Assembly (NCBI GenBank): GCA_050296515.1
Contig: JBNKRJ010000091.1
Location: forward strand, 76,271 to 140,270
Length of the DNA stretch: 64,000 bases
Direction: 5' to 3'
Source of the DNA: NBLH01 sp050296515
Lineage (GTDB): Bacteria > Bacteroidota > Bacteroidia > Bacteroidales > NBLH01
Shown here: in pieces, positions 44,230-53,629 of the stretch
Layout: each line of letters starts with the position of its first letter
Numbering within the stretch: the stretch's first letter is position 1
Notes under the pieces: model-generated
Databases searched by the model: none
What the model was told of the DNA's origin: nothing
The model's input: only the letters and a program-made list of their open reading frames with translations
Program-made: the position numbers and the translations under genes

Positions 44230-45179
44230 AAATTGCATGGATTCATAATTTCTCAATAAACATTAAAAATGCATCCGGAGTTTTTATGTATCAATTATAT
44301 GATAATCTAAAAAATAAGAAAGAAATTGAAATTGAATTAATTAATATAGGAACTATTCTAAATCCATTCATTTTCGCACTTAAATATTTTAAACATCGTA
44401 AGGCAATTAAGAAATTTGATATTGTACATGCGCAGTATGGTTCTGGTACTGGTTTTTTCGTGTCATTGCTGAATCATAATAAGGTGCTAAGTTTACGAGG
44501 TTCAGACTGGTATGTATCTCCTTATAATTCTCTAAAAGAGAGGTTATACTATAAACTTGGGAATTTGTTAACAAAATTATCAATAAAGAAGTTTAATCAA
44601 ATAATTGTAATGTCCGAAAGAATGAAGTATGAAATTTGCAAAAAATATCCCAAAACAAAAACCATAGTAATACCTGATGGTCTAAATCTTTCTAAGTTTT
44701 ATCCAATCCAAAACAAATCAAATGAAAAATATCGTATCTTATTTTCGTCAGTTACAAGGGGGAACAAGGTAAAACGATATGAGCTTGCAGAGGCAGCATA
44801 CGACATATTTCATAAGAGATATCCAAATTCAGAATTAGTGTTTATGACAGACATTCCTCACAGTGATGTTAACATGTTTATCAATTCATGTAATGTAGTT
44901 TTATTAACCTCGACTCATGAGGGATGGCCAAACATAATCAAAGAAGCATTGGCATGTAACATACCTTTTGTAAGCACAGATGTAAGTGATTTAAAAAAGA
45001 TCGCAAATGAAACAGACAGTTGTTTTATATGTGAACCCAATGAAGATAGTTTGGCTGAAGGTTTGGAAAAAGCATTTTTAAATAATAAGAAGGATCCTAT
45101 GCTTCGAGAAATAGCCAAGAAATTTGAAATTGGTAAAATCTCTGAAAGACTTGTCGATTTGTATAAAAAACTATCTTAA
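44217..45179 (+). CDS. GT4-family glycosyltransferase (module B)
   Basis: A 320-residue GT-B enzyme: KIAWIHNFSINIKNASGVFM, DIVHAQYGSGTGF, LSLRGSDWYV, IVIPDGLNLSKFYPI and the donor site STHEGWPNIIKEALACNIPF with the E-x7-E motif. Start overlaps the polymerase end. No membrane segment; donor and acceptor unknown. Confidence 0.87.
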   Translation: MEKLKIAWIHNFSINIKNASGVFMYQLYDNLKNKKEIEIELINIGTILNPFIFALKYFKHRKAIKKFDIVHAQYGSGTGFFVSLLNHNKVLSLRGSDWYVSPYNSLKERLYYKLGNLLTKLSIKKFNQIIVMSERMKYEICKKYPKTKTIVIPDGLNLSKFYPIQNKSNEKYRILFSSVTRGNKVKRYELAEAAYDIFHKRYPNSELVFMTDIPHSDVNMFINSCNVVLLTSTHEGWPNIIKEALACNIPFVSTDVSDLKKIANETDSCFICEPNEDSLAEGLEKAFLNNKKDPMLREIAKKFEIGKISERLVDLYKKLS

Positions 45180-45197
45180 TTATATTCATCTGTAAAA

Positions 45198-46217
45198 ATG
45201 TATAAAGTAAGTATAACAATACCTGCGCGAAATGAGGAAAACTATATTGAAAAATGTTTACAATCAATTGTTGATTGTACTTATCCTAAAGATCTGCTGC
45301 AAGTATTTGTCTGTGACGGCTTAAGCACAGATAGTACTCGGGAAAAGGTTTTAGAATACGAAAAAAAATATCCTTACATAAAATTATTAATCAATAAGAA
45401 AAAAACAACTCCATATGCTTTAAACATAGGTTTAAAGGCATCAAATTCAGACTTTAAAATTATCTTAGGTGCCCATTCCGAAATAGCTCCAAACTTTATT
45501 ACAGAAAATGTTAATGCTTTTAACAACATAAACAATGAAAAATTAGCCTGCGTTGGAGGTCTGGTTCAAAATATATATGAAAATGAAGAAGCAATGATAA
45601 TAGGGGCTGCTATGTCTTCTAAGTTTGGTGTAGGAAACGCACATTATCGAACAGGAAAGAATTCAGGTTTTGTAGATACCGTATTATTTGGAGCATACAA
45701 ATCGGAAATTTTTGAGCAAATTGGCTATTTTGATGAATCACTTACTAGGAATCAGGATGATGAATACAACTATCGATTACTGAAAAACGGGTACAAAATT
45801 TTCCTTTCAAACAAAATTAAATCTAAATATCATGTGAGATCATCATATGCGAAACTTTTCAAACAATTTTACCAATATGGTTATTGGAAAGTTATAGTAA
45901 ATAAAAAGTACAAAAGTATTACAACTTTGCGACAAATTGCACCATTGCTATTTATATTATTCTTAACACTAGGCCCATTTTTTTCTTTTATTCATATTCT
46001 TTTTGCATATTTATATATATTAGGCTTGGCATTATATTTTGGCATGGCATTTTTTGTAGCAGCCAAATCACAAATAAATACAAAAAATAAGATGAAAATG
46101 CTAAAAGCTTTTTTAATTTTGCATCTTTCATATGGCTTTGGCTACTTAATTTCGATAAAAGACCTATTTTTTTATCGGAATTTTAAAACTGATAAAAATA
46201 TTGAATTAACAAGATGA
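45198..46217 (+). CDS. GT2-family glycosyltransferase with C-terminal membrane segments (module B)
   Basis: A 339-residue GT-A enzyme similar in layout to succinoglycan ExoA. VSITIPARNEENYIEKCLQS, VFVCDGLSTDSTRE (D-x-D-like region), ILGAHSEIAPNF, then the acceptor motif TRNQDDEYNYRL. Two hydrophobic segments follow near residues 245-290 (IAPLLFILFLTLGPFFSFIH and the next one), which would tether it to the inner membrane. It overlaps the next gene by 4 nt. Confidence 0.86.
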   Translation: MYKVSITIPARNEENYIEKCLQSIVDCTYPKDLLQVFVCDGLSTDSTREKVLEYEKKYPYIKLLINKKKTTPYALNIGLKASNSDFKIILGAHSEIAPNFITENVNAFNNINNEKLACVGGLVQNIYENEEAMIIGAAMSSKFGVGNAHYRTGKNSGFVDTVLFGAYKSEIFEQIGYFDESLTRNQDDEYNYRLLKNGYKIFLSNKIKSKYHVRSSYAKLFKQFYQYGYWKVIVNKKYKSITTLRQIAPLLFILFLTLGPFFSFIHILFAYLYILGLALYFGMAFFVAAKSQINTKNKMKMLKAFLILHLSYGFGYLISIKDLFFYRNFKTDKNIELTR

Positions 46218-47431
46218 TGGAAGTACCTTTTTCCCCTCCAAGAATAGATGATAAAATTATTACAGAAGTTTCTGATGCGCTGAAATCTGGATGGATTACA
46301 ACAGGCCCTAAAACAAGACTATTTGAACAAAAATTAGGTGAATTTTTAGGCAACCCAAATATCTTGGCTCTTAGCTCTGCTACTGCAGGATTAGAACTTG
46401 TATTAAAGTGGTTTGGTGTGAATGATGGAGACGAGGTTATCGTTCCTGTTTATACTTATTGCGCAACAGCAAATGTAGTTGAACATTGTGGTGCAAAAGT
46501 TGTCTTTTGTGATGTTAAATCCGATGATTTTAATATAAATACAGAATTATTAAAAGATTTAATCACTGAAAAAACAAAAGCAATAATACCCGTTGATTTT
46601 GGTGGATATCCAGCAGACTACAAGGAACTTTATGAATTAGTTGAAGATATAGAAGTCAAAAAATTATTCCATCCAAACAACGAAATACAATCAAAACTTG
46701 GTCGTATACTATTATTATCAGATTCGGCTCATTCTTTAGGTGCTAGTTATAGAGGCCTGAGAGTTGGAAATGTTGCGGACATCTCAGTATTCTCTTTTCA
46801 TGCTGTTAAAAATCTTACCACATCAGAAGGAGGGGCAGTTGCATGCAATTTGCCAGTTCCATTTGATAATGCAGAGGTTTATGATTTTTTTAGAACTTAT
46901 TCCTTGCATGGGCAATCTAAGGATGCTTTTGCTAAATACAACAATTATTCATGGAGATATGATGTAAAGTACCCTGGTTTTAAAGCCAATATGACAGATA
47001 TTTTAGCCGCAATTGGGTTAGTAGAAATTCAGCGTTATGAGAAAGATACCCTTATTAAATACAAACAAATTTTTCATAAATACGACAAATATTTGTCAAA
47101 CTATAAATGGGCACAACTACCTATATCTCAATCACCTACAAAAGAATCATCATATCACGTATATGCTCTTCGGATTCTCGGAATAAATGAATCCTTACGG
47201 GATCTAATTATTCGTAAAATAAAATCGAAAGGAGTATCTGTTAATGTGCATTTTATACCTATTCCAAAATTCTCATACTATAAAGAAAAAGGTTATAATA
47301 TAGATGATTTTCCTATTGCAAATGATAATTATGCAAGAGAAATTAGCTTACCTGCATTTTATGATATCACAGACAAACAGATTGAGTATGTTCTAGAAAC
47401 TCTTGTTTGGGCAGTTGAAAACAGTTTATAG
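46214..47431 (+). CDS. DegT/DnrJ/EryC1/StrS aminotransferase (module B)
   Basis: A 405-residue PLP-dependent sugar aminotransferase. VPFSPPRIDDKIITEVSDAL and SGWITTGPKTRLFEQKL at the N-terminus, SSATAGLEL for cofactor phosphate, DSAHSLGA, and the PLP lysine in FSFHAVKNLTTSEGGA. It belongs to the ArnB/PglE-like side of the family (4-amino sugars) by its SGWITTGP motif, while the DegT at 20487 and 51361 look like 3-amino enzymes. ATGA overlap with the preceding glycosyltransferase. Likely makes a 4-amino-4,6-dideoxy sugar if a 4-keto intermediate is available (rmlB product is one possibility). Confidence 0.83.
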   Translation: MMEVPFSPPRIDDKIITEVSDALKSGWITTGPKTRLFEQKLGEFLGNPNILALSSATAGLELVLKWFGVNDGDEVIVPVYTYCATANVVEHCGAKVVFCDVKSDDFNINTELLKDLITEKTKAIIPVDFGGYPADYKELYELVEDIEVKKLFHPNNEIQSKLGRILLLSDSAHSLGASYRGLRVGNVADISVFSFHAVKNLTTSEGGAVACNLPVPFDNAEVYDFFRTYSLHGQSKDAFAKYNNYSWRYDVKYPGFKANMTDILAAIGLVEIQRYEKDTLIKYKQIFHKYDKYLSNYKWAQLPISQSPTKESSYHVYALRILGINESLRDLIIRKIKSKGVSVNVHFIPIPKFSYYKEKGYNIDDFPIANDNYAREISLPAFYDITDKQIEYVLETLVWAVENSL

Positions 47432-47527
47432 ACATAGAAAACTAAAATAGCAAAAGTTAAATCATGCAAATTAATAATTAAAGATTATTAAAGTATTAAA
47501 ATTGATAAATAAGCTGGTAATGTTATA

Positions 47528-48208
47528 TTGAAATATTCAAACAAAATTGGTCATACTTGCTATGCTAATAGTAAATACATAAAAAAAAAGCGAAAAATTA
47601 TAAAACAAACATCCTTGATTAGAACACTAGATATTATATTTTCACTAACTGCATTAATGATTCTATCTCCATTATTTTTAATTCTATCTATAACAATTAT
47701 TATTGAAAGTAAAGGAGGAATATTTTACACCCAAAAAAGAGTTGGGCAGTATAATCACGACTTTAACTTATTTAAATTTCGCTCAATGTACATAAATTCA
47801 GACACCAAAGGTTTACTTACAATTGGGAAAAAAGATGCAAGAATAACTAACTCCGGTTACTTCTTAAGAAAATATAAGCTAGATGAACTGCCTCAATTAA
47901 TCAATGTATTAAAGGGAGATATGAGTATTGTAGGACCAAGACCAGAAGTTAGAAAATATGTTGAACTATATACCAATAAACAAAAACAGATATTAAAGTT
48001 AAAACCTGGTATAACAGACCTTGCTTCCATCAGTTATATTAACGAAAGTGAAATTCTTTCAAAATCTGATGAACCAGAACAATTATATATAAATGAAATT
48101 ATGCCTGCAAAAATTGAACTTAATATGGCATACATTAATAACAAAAATCTTAAAAATTATTTTAAAATAGTTTTTCAAACAGTAATTAAAGTCTTAATTA
48201 ATAAATGA
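47528..48208 (+). CDS. PglC/WcaJ-type initiating sugar transferase (module B)
   Basis: A 226-residue polyprenyl-phosphate phosphoglycosyltransferase. One hydrophobic helix (TLDIIFSLTALMILSPLFLI), then GGIFYTQKRVGQ, FNLFKFRSMY, RKYKLDELPQLINVLKGDMSIVGPRP in two adjacent parts, and LKPGITDLASI. The D-E pair in LDELPQ is the catalytic region of the monotopic class. No ATG is available before the membrane helix, so the TTG at 47528 is the likely start. It is the second initiating enzyme of the locus, alongside the WecA-type enzyme at 39361. Confidence 0.88.
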   Translation: MKYSNKIGHTCYANSKYIKKKRKIIKQTSLIRTLDIIFSLTALMILSPLFLILSITIIIESKGGIFYTQKRVGQYNHDFNLFKFRSMYINSDTKGLLTIGKKDARITNSGYFLRKYKLDELPQLINVLKGDMSIVGPRPEVRKYVELYTNKQKQILKLKPGITDLASISYINESEILSKSDEPEQLYINEIMPAKIELNMAYINNKNLKNYFKIVFQTVIKVLINK

Positions 48209-49545
48209 ATAATGGAGTATCAAAATACAGGGGCAAGATTTCATTTTTAAATTATTGGTTTCTTTTATTATTCATTTTTTGGTTACCGTTAAAAGATGAC
48301 TTTTTGCCAACAATTCTTGCTCTCTGGATATTTACATGGTTATTAGAGGGTAATTATAAGAACCGTTTCAAAGGATTTTTGCAAAGCAAATATCATTATT
48401 TGGGCTTTTTTCTATATTTTCTCTTAACGCTACTATTTGTGCCTAGGGCTAATGATTTTGCATATGGAATATTCACTGTTCAAGAAAAGCTATCAATAGT
48501 ATTTTTTCCCATAATACTTCTAGGTTCAAATCAAAAAGTCAAAAGCAACACAATAACCATTTTAAAGATTTTTATTTTAGGAAATTTGATAGCTTCAGTT
48601 TATTGTCTTACAGATGCTTTTCTTAATAGCTTATTAATAGAGAACGGTAGGTATGTTTTCAATCACAATATTTTACCTCAGAGCAATGGCTATTCGTTTT
48701 TTGAAGCTGTTAATCTTAGATACAGTCAATTTGCTTATACCGTGTTTTCCAAATTTAAACACCCATCCTATTTTGCCATGTTCATCATTTTCTCAATAAT
48801 AATAATTGTTGATTTTTTGAGAAAAGGAATATTAACAAAACGATGGTTAAGGGCTTTATCTATTGCAATTATTTTGTTCTTTATTTTCATATTATACTTG
48901 CTTCAGTCAAGAGCTGCATTTATAACTTTGGGATTTATCTTACCATTAATCCCTATTATCGAACTAATGAAGAAGTTAAAAAAGAGATTAATATTCTTAG
49001 CAATTGCTCTGATAGTCTCTGCTATAACCCTTATTTCTACAAGTAGGAAAATGAAAGGTAATCTTTCTAATCTGAAAACTTTTCTAAAATCAGAAAACAA
49101 AATCGAACTGTTAAAATCGGACACAAGATTCCAACTTTGGTATACTTCTGTTAAAGTAATTGAAGAAAACTTCTGGTGGGGTACCTCGCCGGCTAATCTT
49201 ACTGACGAACTGGTTAAAAAATATAATACATTAGGATTTAAGAGTGCTTATGACGATCACTTAAACTCTCACAACCAATACCTTGAATCCTTTGCAGGAC
49301 TCGGAATATTCGGATTTTTGGCACTCATGTATATAATTGTGTATACTTTTATAATAAGCATAAAAAAGAAACATTACTTACTGTTTTTCCTAATGGTTAT
49401 TCTTTCTATTAATTTTTTGTTTGAATCCATGCTGAACCGAATGGCTGGTGTTCTATTCATGATGTTTTTCATAAGTCTTTTTGTTTTCACAAAGAATGAT
49501 AATGAAAATGCTGAATTAAAAGATGGGCTTGTTGAAAACAAATAG
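48205..49545 (+). CDS. O-antigen ligase / Wzy_C-family membrane protein (module B)
   Basis: A 446-residue protein with about eleven to twelve membrane segments. The signature periplasmic loop is SAYDDHLNSHNQYLESFAGL, with conserved H-N-x-Y/L residues as in WaaL ligases and Wzy_C polymerases, preceded by RFQLWYTSVKVIEENFWWGT. It could be a ligase that moves completed chains onto lipid A-core or another acceptor, or a second polymerase. ATGA overlap with the preceding gene. Last gene of module B. Confidence 0.78.
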   Translation: MNNGVSKYRGKISFLNYWFLLLFIFWLPLKDDFLPTILALWIFTWLLEGNYKNRFKGFLQSKYHYLGFFLYFLLTLLFVPRANDFAYGIFTVQEKLSIVFFPIILLGSNQKVKSNTITILKIFILGNLIASVYCLTDAFLNSLLIENGRYVFNHNILPQSNGYSFFEAVNLRYSQFAYTVFSKFKHPSYFAMFIIFSIIIIVDFLRKGILTKRWLRALSIAIILFFIFILYLLQSRAAFITLGFILPLIPIIELMKKLKKRLIFLAIALIVSAITLISTSRKMKGNLSNLKTFLKSENKIELLKSDTRFQLWYTSVKVIEENFWWGTSPANLTDELVKKYNTLGFKSAYDDHLNSHNQYLESFAGLGIFGFLALMYIIVYTFIISIKKKHYLLFFLMVILSINFLFESMLNRMAGVLFMMFFISLFVFTKNDNENAELKDGLVENK

Positions 49546-49622
49546 TAATCGTATTTCGTTCTTTAACACTCCGTCAAAGAAAAGTTCAAACCCATAAAAA
49601 TCCAGCTAATATCTGTCATTTT

Positions 49623-49664
49623 AGCATTACTTTTAGGCAATTTTGAACTAAAAATGCTCTTTTG
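49623..49664 (+). terminator. Possible terminator after module B
   Basis: AGCAT (49623-49627) with ATGCT (49654-49658), and inside it TTTTAG (49631-49636) with CTAAAA, form an interrupted hairpin followed by CTTTTG. The stem has a bulge and the tail is short, so it may be weak. Confidence 0.4.
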
Positions 49665-49761
49665 ATGAAAAAGCATAATTTAATTAATCTTTAAATATGT
49701 TGTAATGATTATTTTTATTATGCGGTTCCATCTGACAATAAAAAACAATAAAAAATAACAG

Positions 49762-50775
49762 ATGAAAAACTACAAATTCGCAATAATTGGATGCGGACGA
49801 ATTGCCCAGCGACATGCACAACATATTAAAAACAACGGAATACTTGCTGCCGTTTGCGATCCTAAACACGACAGAGCTGATGCTTTAGGCTCTGAATATC
49901 AAGCTAATATATATTACGATTACGAGGAACTTTTAGCTAAGGAAAAAGATATTGATGTTATCTCAATTTGCTCTCCTAATGGTTTACATGCAGAACAAAC
50001 AATAAAAGCACTAAGAGCAGGTTTTAATGTTCTATGCGAAAAACCTATGGCTCTTTCAGTTGCAGATGCTGGTCAAATGATTTCAGAATCTTTACGAGCG
50101 AATAAACTTCTTTTTATTGTAAAGCAAAACCGCTTTAACCCACCTGTTGTTGAAGTAAAAAAAATCATTGATGAAGGTAGACTTGGTAAAATATACAGTG
50201 CCCAGTTAAACTGTTTCTGGAATAGAAATGAAGAATACTATAAAGGCTCAGACTGGAAAGGAACCTTAAAACTTGATGGAGGAACTCTTTTCACCCAGTT
50301 TAGTCACTTTGTTGATTTGCTTTATTGGTTAGTTGGTGATGTTAAAGCAGTAAAGGCAAAAGTCGGGAATTATGGTCATCAGGGAATAATTGAGTTTGAA
50401 GATACCGGGGCAGTTTCTCTTGAATTTTATAATGGAGCAGTTGGCACAATTAATTACAGTGTAAATAGTTACGGTAAAAACATGGAAGGTTCCATCACAA
50501 TTTTTGCCGAAAACGGTACAGTTAAAATCGGTGGACAATACCTAAATGAACTTGAATATCAACATTTTAACGACTTCGAAATTTCAAATCTTCCTCCTGG
50601 GAATCCTCCAAATGAGTACGGTCAATACAAAGGATCCATGTCAAACCACGACAAAGTCTATGAAAATGTAATCGACGTGCTAAATAACAAAGGCGTTATT
50701 GCAACAAATGCTTTTGAAGGAATGAAAACCGTTGAGATTATTGAAAAAATCTACACAGAAGCTAAAAAAGCTTAA
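49762..50775 (+). CDS. Gfo/Idh/MocA oxidoreductase, second WbpB-like
   Basis: A 337-residue NAD-dependent sugar oxidoreductase. FAIIGCGRIAQRHAQHI at the N-terminus, ISICSPNGLHAE, LCEKPMALS with the conserved catalytic lysine, and GGTLFTQFSHFVDLLYWLVG. The gene order oxidoreductase, acetyltransferase, aminotransferase that follows repeats the logic of the 20.5-24.5 kb set, but this enzyme is clearly not a recent copy of 22244-23179 (different N-terminus and EKP context). Expected role: oxidation at C-3 of a UDP-HexNAcA before transamination. Confidence 0.83.
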   Translation: MKNYKFAIIGCGRIAQRHAQHIKNNGILAAVCDPKHDRADALGSEYQANIYYDYEELLAKEKDIDVISICSPNGLHAEQTIKALRAGFNVLCEKPMALSVADAGQMISESLRANKLLFIVKQNRFNPPVVEVKKIIDEGRLGKIYSAQLNCFWNRNEEYYKGSDWKGTLKLDGGTLFTQFSHFVDLLYWLVGDVKAVKAKVGNYGHQGIIEFEDTGAVSLEFYNGAVGTINYSVNSYGKNMEGSITIFAENGTVKIGGQYLNELEYQHFNDFEISNLPPGNPPNEYGQYKGSMSNHDKVYENVIDVLNNKGVIATNAFEGMKTVEIIEKIYTEAKKA

Positions 50776-50853
50776 TCATATAAAAATAAAAGCTGTATGC
50801 CAATAAGTAGCTTATTGACATACAACTAACAACTAATTACTTACAACTATTAT

Positions 50854-51327
50854 ATGCAACCGACAATATACAAATGTCAAATTCGTGATGTAAAGTTTGG
50901 GAAAAACGTTAAAATCGTAGAGCCCTCTAATATTTATGAAGTTGAATTAGGCGACAATTGCTTCGTAGGTCCATTTGTTGAAATTCAAAAAGGAGTAAAA
51001 ATTGGTGATAACACACGTATTCAGTCTCATGCGTTTATTTGTGAGCTGGTAACAATTGGTAGCAACTGTTTTATTTCTCATGGAGCTATGTTTATAAATG
51101 ATACCTTTACAAATGGTGGACCTGCAGGTGGCGATCAATCAAAATGGAAATCGACTAAAATAGGCAACAAAGTATCCATCGGAACAAATTCAACTATTCT
51201 TCCGGTATCCATATGTAACAATGTGGTTATTGGAGCTGGTTCGGTTGTAACCAAAGATATCACAGAACCAGGTATTTATGCCGGTAATCCAGCAAAAAAA
51301 ATTAAAGATTTAGAAAAAAATAACTAA
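50854..51327 (+). CDS. Hexapeptide N-acetyltransferase, second WbpD-like
   Basis: A 157-residue beta-helix acyltransferase: VKFGKNVKIVEPSNIY, LGDNCFVGPFVEIQKGVKIG, SHGAMFINDTFTNGGPAGGD, GTNSTILPVSICNNVVIGAG and GIYAGNPAKKIKDL. It matches the compact (about 150-residue) relatives of WbpD and of dTDP-3-amino-sugar acetyltransferases. Shorter than the protein at 21628, which suggests a distinct substrate. Confidence 0.83.
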   Translation: MQPTIYKCQIRDVKFGKNVKIVEPSNIYEVELGDNCFVGPFVEIQKGVKIGDNTRIQSHAFICELVTIGSNCFISHGAMFINDTFTNGGPAGGDQSKWKSTKIGNKVSIGTNSTILPVSICNNVVIGAGSVVTKDITEPGIYAGNPAKKIKDLEKNN

Positions 51328-51360
51328 CATCCAATTTCCTTTAAACTAATTTCAAATAGA

Positions 51361-52461
51361 ATGAATGTACCTTTCGTTGATCTAAAAATTCAATATACCT
51401 TATTAAAAAAAGATATTGATGCAGCTATCCAATCGGTTATTGAGAGAACCGCTTTTATTAAAGGAGAAGAAGTTGCTCAGTTTGAGCAAAACTTTGCGAA
51501 TAAATATGGTGTCAAAAATTGTATTGGAGTAGCAAACGGCACAGACGCTTTATACATTGCTATGAAACAATTAGGAATTGGACATGGTGATGAAGTAATC
51601 ACTGTTGCCAATTCATGGATTTCAACAGCAGAAACCATTGTGCAAACTGGAGCAAAACCAGTTTTTGTTGATATTGATGAGTTTTCTACAATTGACGTCA
51701 CCAAAATTCAAGAAAAAATTAATGAAAATACCATAGCAATTATCCCGGTTCATTTATATGGTCAACCATGTGATATGAAAACGATAAAGGAAATTGCTGA
51801 CAAATATAACCTTTACCTGATTGAAGACTGTGCCCAGGCTCACTTTGCTGAATTCGAAGGTAAAAAGGTTGGAACCTTTGGAGATGTCGCCACATTTAGT
51901 TTTTACCCCGGCAAAAACCTTGGTGCATATGGTGACGCAGGTGCTATTATTACAAATGATGATGAACTGGCAGAAAAAATGCGAATGTATGCTAATCATG
52001 GAGCATTAAAAAAACATGTACATAAGATTGATGGAATCAATAGCAGGCTAGACACAATACAAGCAGCAATTTTAAACGTTAAGCTACCATACATAAACCA
52101 ATGGAATGAAATGCGTTTAAAAAATGCACGATACTATGATGACATTTTAGATGAAATTGGGGATATAATAATTCCACCTGTTAGAGAAGGTGTTACACAC
52201 ATTTATCATGTTTATTCAATCAGAACATCACAAAGAGATGAATTGATGAACCACTTAAACAAAAATAATATTGGTACCGCCATACACTATCCAGTTGCAT
52301 TGCCTTTTATGGAAACATTCAGTAGTTTAAATCACAAGCAGAATGATTTTCCTATAGCAGCAAAGTTTCAGGATGAAATTTTATCATTACCAATGTATCC
52401 GGAACTAAAAATAGACATGATGAATTATGTGGCTGCAGTAATTAAAGATTTTTTCAGATAG
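51361..52461 (+). CDS. DegT/DnrJ/EryC1/StrS aminotransferase, second WbpE-like
   Basis: A 366-residue PLP-dependent aminotransferase. VPFVDLKIQYTLLKKDIDAAI, GVANGTDALYIAMKQLGI, EDCAQAHFAEF and the PLP lysine in FSFYPGKNLGAYGDAGAI. It lies 33 nt after the acetyltransferase. Together the three genes form a compact 3-acetamido sugar module. A terminator follows. Confidence 0.86.
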   Translation: MNVPFVDLKIQYTLLKKDIDAAIQSVIERTAFIKGEEVAQFEQNFANKYGVKNCIGVANGTDALYIAMKQLGIGHGDEVITVANSWISTAETIVQTGAKPVFVDIDEFSTIDVTKIQEKINENTIAIIPVHLYGQPCDMKTIKEIADKYNLYLIEDCAQAHFAEFEGKKVGTFGDVATFSFYPGKNLGAYGDAGAIITNDDELAEKMRMYANHGALKKHVHKIDGINSRLDTIQAAILNVKLPYINQWNEMRLKNARYYDDILDEIGDIIIPPVREGVTHIYHVYSIRTSQRDELMNHLNKNNIGTAIHYPVALPFMETFSSLNHKQNDFPIAAKFQDEILSLPMYPELKIDMMNYVAAVIKDFFR

Positions 52462-52481
52462 AACGAACATTATTTAATTGC

Positions 52482-52523
52482 AAAACCCATTTCCACAGCA
52501 GATAAAGCTTGGAAATGGGTTTT
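52482..52523 (+). terminator. Terminator after the second aminotransferase
   Basis: AAAACCCATTTCCA (52482-52495) pairs with TGGAAATGGGTTTT (52510-52523), a 14-bp stem with an unpaired loop and T-rich tail. Confidence 0.9.
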
Positions 52524-52558
52524 CTTTATTATATTGGCTTAGTCTTAAAATGTAAAAA

Positions 52559-53629
52559 ATGAAGGTTGTAACAGTATTAGGTGCACGTCCACAATTCATA
52601 AAAGCAGCAACAGTAAGTAGAATGTTAGAAAAAACTGAAGGTGTTAATGAAGTAATTATTCATACAGGACAACATTTTGATGAAAATATGAGTGAGATAT
52701 TTTTCACTCAAATGCAAATACCAAAACCTCACTACAACCTGAATATCAACTCATTATCTCACGGAGCAATGACTGGACGAATGATTGAGAAGATCGAAGC
52801 TGTTTTATTAAAGGAAAACCCTGATTGGGTTCTAGTATATGGTGATACCAACTCTACAATTGCCGGAAGTCTGGCAGCAAAAAAATTACATATTAAAGTT
52901 GCTCATGTAGAAGCAGGATTAAGATCCTTTAACATAAAAATGCCTGAAGAAGTAAACAGAATTTTAACAGATAGAATAAGTGACCTATTATTCTGCCCTA
53001 CTGAAACAGCCGTTGAAAATTTGCAAAAAGAAGGCTTCGAAAACTTCAATGCAGAAATAGTTAAGTGTGGAGATGTAATGCTTGATGCTTCAATTTTTTA
53101 TCTCAACTTATCCAAGCAACCTGATTTCGTTTTACCAAAAAAATTTGTATTAGCAACCATCCATCGGCCTGAAAATACTGACGTAGAAGAGCGTCTTTTA
53201 AGCATCTTTAGTGCCTTTGAAACAATCAGTAAACAAATTCCAATAATCTTACCTTTGCATCCTAGAACAAAAAAGTACTTAAACCAATATGGTTATAAGT
53301 TTGAGAGCACAAATATTATATTCGTCTCTCCGGTGGGTTATCTTGAAATGGTTCACTTGCTTACCAAATGTTCAGCAGTTTTAACAGATAGTGGGGGCTT
53401 ACAAAAAGAAGCATTTTTTTTTAAAAAACCAGGCTTAACTCTCCGAGATGAATCGGAATGGGTAGAATTGGAAAAAAATGGATTTAACAGGGTCTGCGGA
53501 GCTGATTACGATAAAATTGTCAATTCCTATAATGAAATTAAAGAAGCTATGTTTGATTATAATATTAATCTTTACGGGAAAGGGAATGCTTCACAAATAA
53601 TAGTCGATAAGTTGCTAGAAATAAACTAG
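52559..53629 (+). CDS. UDP-GlcNAc 2-epimerase family enzyme, WbpI-like
   Basis: A 356-residue GT-B-fold, non-hydrolysing epimerase. VVTVLGARPQFIKAATVSRM at the N-terminus, IHTGQHFDENMSEIFF, VYGDTNSTIAGSLAA, HVEAGLRSFNIKMPEEVNR and TDSGGLQKEA. The ARPQFIKA start and MPEE are shared with WbpI, the enzyme that converts UDP-GlcNAc(3NAc)A to UDP-ManNAc(3NAc)A, rather than WecB (TRPEAIK). It thus completes the pathway started by the sets at 20.5-24.5 kb or 49.8-52.5 kb. It abuts the convergent TPR gene with no gap. Confidence 0.87.
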   Translation: MKVVTVLGARPQFIKAATVSRMLEKTEGVNEVIIHTGQHFDENMSEIFFTQMQIPKPHYNLNINSLSHGAMTGRMIEKIEAVLLKENPDWVLVYGDTNSTIAGSLAAKKLHIKVAHVEAGLRSFNIKMPEEVNRILTDRISDLLFCPTETAVENLQKEGFENFNAEIVKCGDVMLDASIFYLNLSKQPDFVLPKKFVLATIHRPENTDVEERLLSIFSAFETISKQIPIILPLHPRTKKYLNQYGYKFESTNIIFVSPVGYLEMVHLLTKCSAVLTDSGGLQKEAFFFKKPGLTLRDESEWVELEKNGFNRVCGADYDKIVNSYNEIKEAMFDYNINLYGKGNASQIIVDKLLEIN

